From contig JAVXOZ010000057.1 in the NCBI GenBank assembly GCA_036644995.1, positions 1 to 5,326 of the forward strand: 5,326 bases of DNA. Reading direction: 5' to 3'. The DNA is from Cryptoclostridium sp036644995. Lineage in GTDB: Bacteria; Bacillota; Dehalobacteriia; UBA7702. The number at the start of each line of letters is the position of its first letter. Positions within the stretch are counted from its first letter, which is position 1. Of the stretch, positions 1 through 5,210 are shown piece by piece. Made by a program: the position numbers and the translations under genes. A model generated the notes under the pieces. It searched no databases and was not told the origin of the DNA. It worked only from the letters and a program-made list of their open reading frames with translations.

Positions 1-9
1 CACACCCGC
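1..9 (-). tRNA. Possible 5' end of a tRNA-Leu gene, cut by the window edge
   Basis: Read on the minus strand, the last nine bases of the window are GCGGGTGTG. This is the usual start of one common Firmicute tRNA-Leu type (7-base acceptor strand GCGGGTG, then U8 and G9). A near-consensus promoter lies just upstream in the same direction and would leave a leader of only about 8 bases before the mature 5' end, which is typical of stable-RNA genes. Only nine bases are visible, so the identity is an inference; another short leader or a protein gene cannot be excluded. Confidence 0.4.
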
Positions 10-23
10 ATAACTAATGGTTA

Positions 24-52
24 ATTATATCATAGGTAAAAGCACTTTGCAA
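24..52 (-). promoter_or_regulatory. Strong promoter reading leftward out of the window
   Basis: On the minus strand a -35 box TTGCAA (47-52) is followed by exactly 17 bases and a perfect -10 TATAAT (24-29). TGA directly before the -10 forms an extended -10. The expected start point is near position 17. This near-ideal arrangement fits a stable RNA gene such as the tRNA-Leu suspected at 1-9. Confidence 0.75.
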
Positions 53-291
53 GCATAATCTCCATGAATAAAAAGATATAATTTTATCTTTTTTACGATT
101 AAATATTAGGTTTATTACCTGTGTATTTTATGTGTTTTAATTTTGTTTATAAGTAAAATATATAAATAAAATTTAATTGGTTTTTCATAAATATTTGATA
201 ATACAGATTGGTTAAAATATCTTTTAATTTACCTTATTATTCCAAGGTATGTTAGGGTTTTTATATGATAATACACTTTAAAGCTGTAATC
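53..291. other. AT-rich intergenic stretch with no gene seen
   Basis: This part of the 1-476 gap contains no credible open frame on either strand. It holds an A/T-only type hairpin (arms 70-78 and 85-93, 6-base loop), an inverted repeat TTAAAA-N4-TTTTAA (212-227) and a shorter one, TACCTT-N8-AAGGTA (230-249). All three could arise by chance in such AT-rich DNA. The last two lie roughly 80 to 115 bases upstream of the start point of the crp/fnr-type gene, so they are possible but unproven binding sites. Confidence 0.5.
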
Positions 292-320
292 TTGTAAATT
301 ATGGCAAAAAATGCTATAAT
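292..320 (+). promoter_or_regulatory. Promoter of the Crp/Fnr-family gene
   Basis: A -35 box TTGTAA (292-297), a 17-base spacer and a perfect -10 TATAAT (315-320) preceded by TGC (extended -10) point rightward. Transcription would start near 327, giving an untranslated leader of about 150 bases before the ATG at 477. The leader is AT-rich and contains two short inverted repeats (377-397 and 400-418). Confidence 0.75.
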
Positions 321-476
321 AAGGAGAAAAATAAAGTTAAAAAATAACAAGGAAATAAAAAAATATTATTAAATAGTTATGCCTAAATTTCGCATAAAAA
401 TTCATTTAATATATGAATATAAACAAGCACCGAAATATTAAATTAATTCCTATAAATAAAAAATTGAGGTGAAATA

Positions 477-1151
477 ATGGATAGAAGTGATTTAAAAAAC
501 TTATTTTCTCAACACTTTTCTTTTTGGGAGCATCTTTCGGATTCCGAAAAAGAAAGTTTATTAAACTCAGCCAAAGAAAATCACTACGAAAAAGGCGAAT
601 ACGTGCAAAGTGGTAACAAAAATTGCGTAGGGGTAATCTCTGTAAAATCAGGTGAATTACGGGTTTATATGCTTTCGGAAGAAGGTAAGGAAATTACCCT
701 TTACCGACTTTTTCCCGGGGATACCTGTGTTTTATCCGCCTCCTGTGTTTTAGATGCCATAGCCTTTGAGGTTTTTGTTAATGCCGATGAAAAAAGCGAT
801 GTGGTGCTGATTAACGCCGGGGATTTTCGCAGCTTAAAGGAAAACAATATCTATGTGGAAGCCTTTGCTTACAAATTGGCAACCACCCGTTTTTCCCAAG
901 TTATGTGGGCTATGCAGCAAATTTTGTTTATGACCATGGATAAACGGTTGGCAATTTTTTTAAACGATGAACTTTTGAAAACAAAAGGTGATACCATAAA
1001 ATTAACCCACGAACAAATAGCCAAATATATGGGCAGTGCCCGTGAAGTGGTTAGCCGTATGCTTAAATATTTTGCCCAAGAAGGCATGGTGGAATTATCC
1101 CGTGGGGGCATTAAAATCATCGACCATGAAAAACTTAAAAAGCTGATTTAA
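477..1151 (+). CDS. Crp/Fnr-family transcriptional regulator
   Basis: This is a 224-residue cytosolic DNA-binding regulator of usual length for the family. Residues about 15-130 form the cyclic-nucleotide-binding-like beta-barrel, with the typical glycines of KGEYVQSG (39-46), SGELRVY (58-64) and LFPGD (78-82). A dimerisation helix follows (about 128-165). Residues about 175-200 are the helix-turn-helix: LTHEQIAKYMGSAREVVSRM, with the RE..R pattern of the Crp recognition helix (R189, E190, R194), then a winged part to the end. The N-terminal four-cysteine iron-sulphur motif of E. coli FNR is absent; the three cysteines (50, 84, 90) sit inside the sensor domain. The start is supported by GAGGTGA (466-472), 7 bases before the ATG as measured from GAGG. 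No target gene can be named: the neighbours are on other transcription units, so the effector and regulon are unknown. Family assignment is confident, subfamily is not. Confidence 0.93.
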   Translation: MDRSDLKNLFSQHFSFWEHLSDSEKESLLNSAKENHYEKGEYVQSGNKNCVGVISVKSGELRVYMLSEEGKEITLYRLFPGDTCVLSASCVLDAIAFEVFVNADEKSDVVLINAGDFRSLKENNIYVEAFAYKLATTRFSQVMWAMQQILFMTMDKRLAIFLNDELLKTKGDTIKLTHEQIAKYMGSAREVVSRMLKYFAQEGMVELSRGGIKIIDHEKLKKLI

Positions 1152-1319
1152 CCCAATTTCATTAATTTTTTAAGGCTAATTTTTTTAAAATTAAACCGTA
1201 TTTTTTAAAACTAAACCCAGTTAAACAAAATGTTTTTTCACAAATCCATATTATTTCACCTTATTGCACATAAAACTTTTATAAATCTCAGTGAAAATTT
1301 TATAACATTTTAAATAAAT

Positions 1320-1368
1320 AAAATTCCAAACTTAAGTGCAGATAAAGCACCAAAGCTTGGAATTTTTT
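1320..1368. terminator. Two-way intrinsic terminator between the convergent crp/fnr-type and terC genes
   Basis: A long hairpin has an outer stem 1320-1329 pairing with 1357-1366. Inner pairs follow at 1331-1333 with 1353-1355 and at 1336-1339 with 1347-1350, around a 7-base loop. It is followed by TTTTTT (1363-1368) on the plus strand. On the minus strand the hairpin starts about 13 bases after the terC stop codon and is followed by a broken T-rich run. The crp/fnr-type gene ends about 170 bases upstream, with no better hairpin seen in between, so both genes probably share it. Confidence 0.8.
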
Positions 1369-1378
1369 AATTTACTTA

Positions 1379-2239
1379 TCACTCATTAAATAGGTTATCT
1401 TTTTTGGCTTGCCTGCCGGAAATAATAATTGAGAGTATAATGCTTAAAGTAATGGTTGCCACAATAACCCCAATGGAAACCGGAATGGAAATATGAACAT
1501 CAAATGCCAATAATCCCAGCTTGGTACCGGTAAATGCTAAAATCAAACCAACGCCGTATTTTACATAGCGGAAGCGTTCTTGTAGATGTAAAAGCACAAA
1601 ATATAATTGCCTTAAACCAAGGATGGCAAAAATGTTGGAAGTGTAAACAATAAAAACATTGGTAGTTACGGAAAAAACCGCAGGTATGGAATCTATGGCA
1701 AATAAAATATCGGAAAATTCTATAATAAGCAAAACAGCCAATAAAGGTGTGGCATAAAGTATTTTATTTTGCTTTACAAAGAATTTTTCACCCACAAAAT
1801 CCGGAGTAATAGGCATGATTTTGCGGAAAATTTTGATTACCTTGCTGTTTTCCGGATGTTGTTCTTTTTCTTTGCCTACGCACATTTTTACACCATTGAA
1901 AATTAAGATAACACCGAAAATATAAAGAATAAATTCAAAATGTTCGATGACCTGAACTCCCAAAGCAATAAAAACAAACCTAAGTATAATAGCACCGGCG
2001 ATACCGTAGGTTAAAACCCGATGCTCAGCGTGTTCTGTGATGCCAAAGGCAGTAAAAATAGAAATAAATACAAATAAATTATCCATACTTAAACTAAATT
2101 CAATTAAATAACCACCCAAAAATTCCAAAGCTGCTTGGGTTCCCATAAAATATAGTATACCCAAATTAAACAGCATGGCAACACCCATAAATAATAAAAC
2201 CTTACTTAGGGGTTTCCACAGAAAGTTCTTATCTTGCAT
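1379..2239 (-). CDS. TerC-family integral membrane protein, probable manganese exporter
   Basis: The 286-residue protein is a polytopic membrane protein of the TerC/Alx family, with about seven to nine hydrophobic segments across residues 13-275 and a charged loop at about 121-158. Family motifs are clear: EFSLSMDNLFVF (47-58), with acidic residues E47 and D53 in the membrane, and EFSDILFAIDSIPA (174-187), with E174, D177 and D183. SNIFAILGLRQLYF (201-214) is also typical. These buried acidic residues fit a divalent metal path. TerC/Alx proteins are linked to manganese export or manganese loading of secreted proteins; the riboswitch in front of this gene supports a manganese role here. AGGAGG lies 7 bases before the ATG. 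The gene stands alone, without other tellurite-resistance (ter) genes, so tellurite resistance is not implied. Confidence 0.94.
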   Translation of the reverse strand: MQDKNFLWKPLSKVLLFMGVAMLFNLGILYFMGTQAALEFLGGYLIEFSLSMDNLFVFISIFTAFGITEHAEHRVLTYGIAGAIILRFVFIALGVQVIEHFEFILYIFGVILIFNGVKMCVGKEKEQHPENSKVIKIFRKIMPITPDFVGEKFFVKQNKILYATPLLAVLLIIEFSDILFAIDSIPAVFSVTTNVFIVYTSNIFAILGLRQLYFVLLHLQERFRYVKYGVGLILAFTGTKLGLLAFDVHISIPVSIGVIVATITLSIILSIIISGRQAKKDNLFNE

Positions 2240-2245
2240 ATATTG

Positions 2246-2252
2246 TCCTCCT
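2246..2252 (-). promoter_or_regulatory. Ribosome binding site of terC
   Basis: On the minus strand AGGAGGA stands 7 bases before the ATG, measured from AGGAGG, and just past the end of the riboswitch terminator. It is not part of the terminator stem, so control is probably by transcription read-through rather than by hiding this site. Confidence 0.8.
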
Positions 2253-2259
2253 AATTATC

Positions 2260-2300
2260 AAAAAAACCTTAATGTTTGTTATATAAACAAACATTAAGGT
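2260..2300 (-). terminator. Riboswitch-controlled intrinsic terminator upstream of terC
   Basis: Perfect 15-bp stem (2286-2300 with 2266-2280), 5-base loop (2281-2285), then six U residues on the minus-strand transcript (2265-2260). The first arm contains CCUUAAUG (2299-2292), which also forms the closing stem of the riboswitch aptamer. The two structures are therefore mutually exclusive. Confidence 0.93.
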
Positions 2301-2386
2301 CTCGCTATCCACAACGGAGAATGGAACCAGATATTAAAATAATATCGGCTGTTGGCTCCAAAACTTTTAAGCTACTCCCCTCAACG
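2292..2386 (-). ncRNA. yybP-ykoY manganese riboswitch aptamer controlling terC
   Basis: On the minus strand the leader carries the conserved loop GGGGAGUAGC (2380-2371) and the conserved 3' segment UAGCGAGACCUU (positions about 2307-2296), the two signature parts of the yybP-ykoY family (Mn2+ sensor). The closing stem P1 is CGUUGAGG (2386-2379) with CCUUAAUG (2299-2292), eight pairs including two G-U. Inside, GGAGCC pairs with GGUUCC, and GAUAUU pairs with AAUAUC in a hairpin. Known members turn on mntP, alx/terC and P-type ATPase genes when manganese is high. Here, manganese would stabilise P1, keep its 3' strand out of the downstream terminator, and allow terC transcription. The match to motif and gene partner is very good; ligand response is inferred from the family. 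Confidence 0.94.
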
Positions 2387-2415
2387 TATGAGAAGTTATA
2401 TTCTTACTAAAAAAG

Positions 2416-2444
2416 ATTATATCACAAACCAAAATAAAAAGCAA
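2416..2444 (-). promoter_or_regulatory. Promoter of the riboswitch-terC transcript
   Basis: On the minus strand: -35 TTGCTT (2444-2439), 17-base spacer, perfect -10 TATAAT (2421-2416) with TGA just before it (extended -10). The start point would be near 2409, about 20 bases before the aptamer begins. Confidence 0.85.
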
Positions 2445-2499
2445 TGAAAAATTTACCCTCACCTCATTGGTTTTATCACTTTTATTTTATAAATATTTA

Positions 2500-2508
2500 T
2501 GGTATAGT
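2500..2508 (+). promoter_or_regulatory. Probable extended -10 promoter of the zinc-ribbon/LRR gene
   Basis: TGG followed by TATAGT (2503-2508) forms an extended -10. The best -35 at 17 bases is a poor TTTTAT (2480-2485). The start point would be near 2515, giving a leader of about 35 bases. It is back to back with the terC promoter; the two -35 regions lie about 35 bases apart. Confidence 0.55.
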
Positions 2509-2549
2509 ATATGTATAAAAAATTACGCTTTTGAATGGGGGAACCTAAA

Positions 2550-3476
2550 ATGGCAGGAGTACATTGCGAAATTTGCGGGGGCAATCTTGTGGCAGCTTCC
2601 AAAAGCACAATGTTTGTTTGTGAACATTGCGGCATTCAATATCCAAAAAATAAAGTACGCAGAATGTTTTTTAAAGATGCAGGGGTAGATTCCAACGCTC
2701 CCGCAACCAAAGAGGAAATGGACCGCTTTCACCATATGGTAGAAAAATATTTTAAAGAAGAAAATTTTGTTGATGCAGAAAATACCACAAATCGCATTTT
2801 ATCTGCGAATCCTGATGATAAAATAGGCAATTATTACTTTGATATACTTTGTAAAATGAAAATGGATTTTCAAATAGAACGTGGCACTTTGGTTAAATAT
2901 ATCGGCAAAGAAGCCATAGTTCGCATACCAAAAATAGTTACAGCCATTGATAACAGTGCTTTTAAAAACAATAATATTATTGAAGAAATATTTGTGCCTC
3001 AAGGTGTTTTATCCTTAGGCCACGACGCTTTTAATAATTGCCCTAAGCTAAAAAAAGTGGAATTACCCATTAGTACCACCTTTATTGGGTATCGCTGTTT
3101 CTTTAATTGCACGGCTTTAGTTGATATTAACATCACCGATAACCTTAAATTTTTAGGTGATTATGCCTTTGCTCAGTGTGAATCTTTAAAGAATATCCAC
3201 ATATCCAAAAAACTCACTGCCATTAACAGGCATACATTTGCCTCGTGCAGTTCTTTGGAAAATATTGAAATTGCAGCTAATATCACCGCCATCGGCTGTG
3301 GTGCTTTTAAGGATTGTAAAAAATTAAAATCCATAGGCTCAGTGGAAAAAGTGCCTTTTATCGGCGAGAATGCCTTTAAAGGTTGCGATAGTATGGAGCA
3401 TATTTCCGTTAAAGAACACCGTTTTATGTCCAATGGCTGGGAAAAATATCAAGAAGAAAATCAAATGAAATATTAA
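2550..3476 (+). CDS. Cytosolic zinc-ribbon protein with seven BspA-type leucine-rich repeats
   Basis: Starting at the ATG at 2550 (308 residues) is preferred: GGGGGA (2537-2542) sits about 8 bases before it, while the in-frame ATG at 2535 has no ribosome site and overlaps these Gs. An N-terminal zinc ribbon is seen in CEIC (6-9) and CEHC (24-27). Residues about 57-105 look helical and TPR-like (KYFKEENFVDAENTTNRIL). From about 128 to 290 run seven repeats of the LRR_5/BspA type, pattern I..I...AF..C..L..I.IP. The key Phe lies at 138, 161, 184, 207, 230, 253 and 276, exactly 23 residues apart, and six repeats carry a Cys three residues later. No signal peptide, membrane segment or wall anchor is present, so unlike many BspA-like surface proteins it should stay in the cytosol. 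LRR folds bind proteins; the partner is unknown. The gene stands alone, divergent from terC. Confidence 0.88.
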   Translation: MAGVHCEICGGNLVAASKSTMFVCEHCGIQYPKNKVRRMFFKDAGVDSNAPATKEEMDRFHHMVEKYFKEENFVDAENTTNRILSANPDDKIGNYYFDILCKMKMDFQIERGTLVKYIGKEAIVRIPKIVTAIDNSAFKNNNIIEEIFVPQGVLSLGHDAFNNCPKLKKVELPISTTFIGYRCFFNCTALVDINITDNLKFLGDYAFAQCESLKNIHISKKLTAINRHTFASCSSLENIEIAANITAIGCGAFKDCKKLKSIGSVEKVPFIGENAFKGCDSMEHISVKEHRFMSNGWEKYQEENQMKY

Positions 3477-3523
3477 AATACTTTGTTTTCGGTATTTATA
3501 TTTCAGCATTTATGTAAAAAATT

Positions 3524-3562
3524 AATACCTCATTTTCGCATTTTGAAAATGAGGTATTTTTT
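3524..3562. terminator. Intrinsic terminator after the LRR gene
   Basis: Perfect 14-bp stem (3524-3537 with 3545-3558), 7-base loop, followed by TTTT on the plus strand (3559-3562; six Ts counting from 3557). It begins 48 bases after the LRR stop codon. AAAAAA at 3516-3521 gives a U run on the opposite strand, so it can also stop transcripts coming from the dehydrogenase gene. Confidence 0.88.
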
Positions 3563-3620
3563 AATTTATAATGGTATATTTTAATTTAGATTTGAAACAT
3601 TAAATTAGATAAGAAATATT

Positions 3621-3654
3621 AAAAACCGAACAAAAACAGTGCCGTGTTTTAGTT
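3621..3654 (-). terminator. Weak candidate terminator just after the dehydrogenase gene
   Basis: On the minus strand AACTAAAACA (3654-3645) pairs with TGTTTTTGTT (3638-3629) over 9 of 10 positions around the loop CGGCAC, and CGGTTTTT follows (3628-3621). The stem is A/U-rich and the U run starts three bases late, so it may be weak. The stronger hairpin at 3524-3558 could act as back-up. Confidence 0.4.
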
Positions 3655-3660
3655 TAATTA

Positions 3661-4608
3661 TTAAGAAATAACGTGTTGGGGTTCACCTTTTAAATAAGCT
3701 GCTAAATTATCTTTGGTAATTTTCAAAAGGTGTTTTCTTGTTTCAAGTGGTGTCCAAGCCACATGGGGTGTTATAAGTAAATTCGGTGCACCAATCAAGG
3801 CACAATCCGCTGCCATGGGTTCTTTATCCAAAACATCCAAAGCTGCTCCGCCTATTGTTGCAGATTTTAAAGCAGCTGCCAAATCTTTTTCCACCACTAC
3901 CCCACCTCGGGCTGTGTTGATAAAATAGGCATTCTTTTTACATTTGCCAAAGGCTGCGGCATTAAATAAACCCTGAGATTCCGTGTTTAAAGGGCAGTGA
4001 ACCGAAATAATATCGGATTTTTCCAGCATGGTTTCAAAATCCACAAAATCCACTTCTTTACTATTTTTTGGTGTTCTGGTAAAAACCACAACCTGCATAT
4101 CAAAGGCTAAGGCAATCTTTGCCACAGCTTGGGCAATGGCACCATATCCCACCAAGCCCAAGGTTTTACCGGCTATTTCTTGACTGGGGAAAACCAAAGG
4201 CGAAAAAACATCGGCTTTTATCCACTCCCCTTTTTTAGTATAATCTGCAAAATCCCCAATCATACTAAAGCGGTGTAATATCATGGCAAAAACGTGCTGT
4301 GCCACAGCAGATGTGGAATAACCACCTGCATTACACAGTGTAATCCCACGTGAATTTATATAATCCACATCAACATTATTATAACCCGTTGCCAACACAC
4401 CGATATATTTTAGTTTTTTGGCATCTCCTAAGGTTTCAGCATTCATGGGTGTTTTATTGCAAATAATAGCATCGGCATCAAAAACCCGCTTTGGCACATC
4501 TTTTTTTTCAGTAAGTGGATAAGTGACCAGTTCCCCAAATTCCCCAAAGCTATCCAAAGTTAAATCTTGGTTAGCCACGGTTTTGGCATCTGTGAATACA
4601 ATTTTCAT
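3661..4608 (-). CDS. D-isomer-specific 2-hydroxyacid dehydrogenase (glycerate dehydrogenase/hydroxypyruvate reductase-like)
   Basis: This 315-residue soluble enzyme has the usual length for the family, which reversibly reduces 2-oxoacids to D-2-hydroxyacids with NAD(P)H. The outer substrate domain holds ATGYNNVD (73-80), which resembles glycerate/hydroxypyruvate members. The Rossmann domain starts at LGLVGYGAIA (150-159); the third glycine of GxGxxG is Ala159. The catalytic set is complete: R234 in NTARGG, E263 in DKEP, and H282 in TPHVAW. At the end of the second beta strand (VVVFTRTP, 173-180) there is no Asp but T177-R178, which suggests NADPH rather than NADH. AGAGG stands about 8 bases before the ATG. 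Substrate cannot be fixed from sequence: glycerate/hydroxypyruvate is the best guess, D-lactate or another oxoacid is possible. No serine-pathway or fermentation partner lies next to it. Confidence 0.92.
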   Translation of the reverse strand: MKIVFTDAKTVANQDLTLDSFGEFGELVTYPLTEKKDVPKRVFDADAIICNKTPMNAETLGDAKKLKYIGVLATGYNNVDVDYINSRGITLCNAGGYSTSAVAQHVFAMILHRFSMIGDFADYTKKGEWIKADVFSPLVFPSQEIAGKTLGLVGYGAIAQAVAKIALAFDMQVVVFTRTPKNSKEVDFVDFETMLEKSDIISVHCPLNTESQGLFNAAAFGKCKKNAYFINTARGGVVVEKDLAAALKSATIGGAALDVLDKEPMAADCALIGAPNLLITPHVAWTPLETRKHLLKITKDNLAAYLKGEPQHVIS

Positions 4609-4635
4609 TTTTTTTGCCTCTACTTTTCATTTTCT

Positions 4636-4652
4636 TACTATATAGTATACCA
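4636..4652 (-). promoter_or_regulatory. Probable promoter of the dehydrogenase gene
   Basis: On the minus strand TGG followed by TATACT (4649-4644) makes an extended -10; the -35 about 17 bases upstream (around 4667-4672) is poor. The downstream edge of the -10 overlaps a 12-bp palindrome, TACTATATAGTA (4636-4647). The transcript would start near 4637, leaving a leader of about 30 bases. Confidence 0.55.
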
Positions 4653-4667
4653 CAAATTTCAGAAAAA

Positions 4668-4704
4668 ATATTTGTTAAAAGATTTGCTTTTATTTAACAA
4701 ATAT
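4668..4704. repeat. Perfect 12-bp inverted repeat between the divergent dehydrogenase and ytxH promoters
   Basis: ATATTTGTTAAA (4668-4679) is matched exactly by its reverse complement at 4693-4704, with 13 bases between. The left arm lies at the expected -35 area of the dehydrogenase promoter and the right arm within the spacer of the probable ytxH promoter, so a protein bound here could affect both genes. The inner half-sites TTGTTAA and TTAACAA resemble Rex half-sites, but they are too far apart (15 bases instead of 4). Confidence 0.6.
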
Positions 4705-4712
4705 GTAATAAT
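4684..4712 (+). promoter_or_regulatory. Probable promoter of the ytxH-like gene
   Basis: TTGCTT (4684-4689), a 17-base spacer and AATAAT (4707-4712) preceded by TGT (extended -10). The start would be near 4719, about 55 bases before the chosen ATG. Other -10-like matches occur nearby because the region is very AT-rich. Confidence 0.5.
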
Positions 4713-4774
4713 ATAAGATAAATATAAGAATAATAATAAAGACAAAATAAATTTTGCAAGGAGTGATGAATAAT

Positions 4775-5179
4775 ATGGCATACAGATTTACAAAAATGGA
4801 ACAGTCACCCATTATCAGCAGAAGGCAAGCAGAAGAAGACGCTTTACAAAAAGGAATTGAAGGCTTAGTTGTTGGGTTGGCAGCAGGTTTAATGATTGGC
4901 ACCGCTATTACTTTGCTTGTTGCACCAAAATCCGGAAAGCAAGCACGCCAAGATATTATGGATGCAAGCTACTTAGGTGCCTGTGAAGTAAAGGACAAAA
5001 CAGCTGCTGTGGGCAGTAAAATTAAGGAAAGCACCCAAGATCTAACGGAAAAAGTTAAAGAAAAATTAGCCAACACCTGTTGTTGTGAAAACCAAGCAGA
5101 AGCTGATGAGCCTTGTTGTGCAGAAGCTGATGAGCCCTGTTGTGAAGAAGCAAAAGAAGAAGATGAACCCAAAGCTTAA
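4775..5179 (+). CDS. YtxH-domain small membrane protein with a cysteine-rich acidic tail
   Basis: The start at ATG 4775 (134 residues) is chosen because AAGGAGTGAT (4758-4767), nearly the full anti-Shine-Dalgarno complement, lies a suitable distance upstream; the ATG at 4766 would be only 2 bases from GGAG, and the TTG at 4754 lies before the site. One membrane helix spans about residues 28-50 (G-rich, LVVGLAAGLMIGTAITLLVA), ending in APKSGKQARQDI, the hallmark of YtxH proteins. A helical, probably coiled-coil stretch follows (about 72-100). The tail from 101 is unusual: CCC at 102-104, then two copies of AEADEPCC (108-115 and 116-123), then a glutamate-rich end. YtxH proteins are small, often stress-linked membrane proteins without a proven biochemical role. 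The Cys pairs could bind metal or form disulphides; this is inference. Confidence 0.85.
   Translation: MAYRFTKMEQSPIISRRQAEEDALQKGIEGLVVGLAAGLMIGTAITLLVAPKSGKQARQDIMDASYLGACEVKDKTAAVGSKIKESTQDLTEKVKEKLANTCCCENQAEADEPCCAEADEPCCEEAKEEDEPKA
5096..5143 (+). repeat. 24-bp tandem repeat (two copies) inside the ytxH-like gene
   Basis: Bases 5096-5119 and 5120-5143 are identical except for one silent T/C change, and each encodes AEADEPCC. The near identity points to a recent duplication by slippage, so copy number could vary between strains. Confidence 0.9.
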
Positions 5180-5210
5180 ACCACAATAAATAATTTAATA
5201 ACTATCCTAA

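Noticed and set aside
70..93. 9-bp A/T hairpin with a T run, resembling a terminator
   Set aside because: No gene ends upstream on the plus strand and the stem has one G-C pair only; it is more likely AT-rich DNA upstream of the tRNA-type promoter.
869..1120. Open frame on the minus strand inside the Crp/Fnr gene
   Set aside because: It lies wholly antisense to a well-supported gene, has no ribosome site and no family resemblance.
1152..1319. Repeated T-runs such as TTTTTTAA between the Crp/Fnr and terC genes, considered as repeats or a small RNA
   Set aside because: They are simple low-complexity A/T sequence, with no consistent repeat unit, promoter or stable stem.
1379..2239. Tellurite-resistance role for the TerC protein
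   Set aside because: No other ter genes are nearby, and the manganese riboswitch points to metal-ion homeostasis instead.
2535..2549. Upstream ATG at 2535 as start of the LRR protein
   Set aside because: No Shine-Dalgarno sequence precedes it, and the run of Gs right after it is well placed to serve the ATG at 2550.
2467..2688. Plus-strand frame overlapping the start of the LRR gene
   Set aside because: It begins within the promoter region and runs out of frame across the zinc-ribbon coding sequence, with no ribosome site.
4672..4700. Canonical Rex operator
   Set aside because: The half-sites match but the gap is 15 bases instead of 4, so it is kept only as an unassigned inverted repeat.
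4754..4774. TTG at 4754 or ATG at 4766 as start of the YtxH protein
   Set aside because: The TTG lies before the AAGGAG site and the ATG at 4766 is only two bases after it; ATG 4775 is better spaced.
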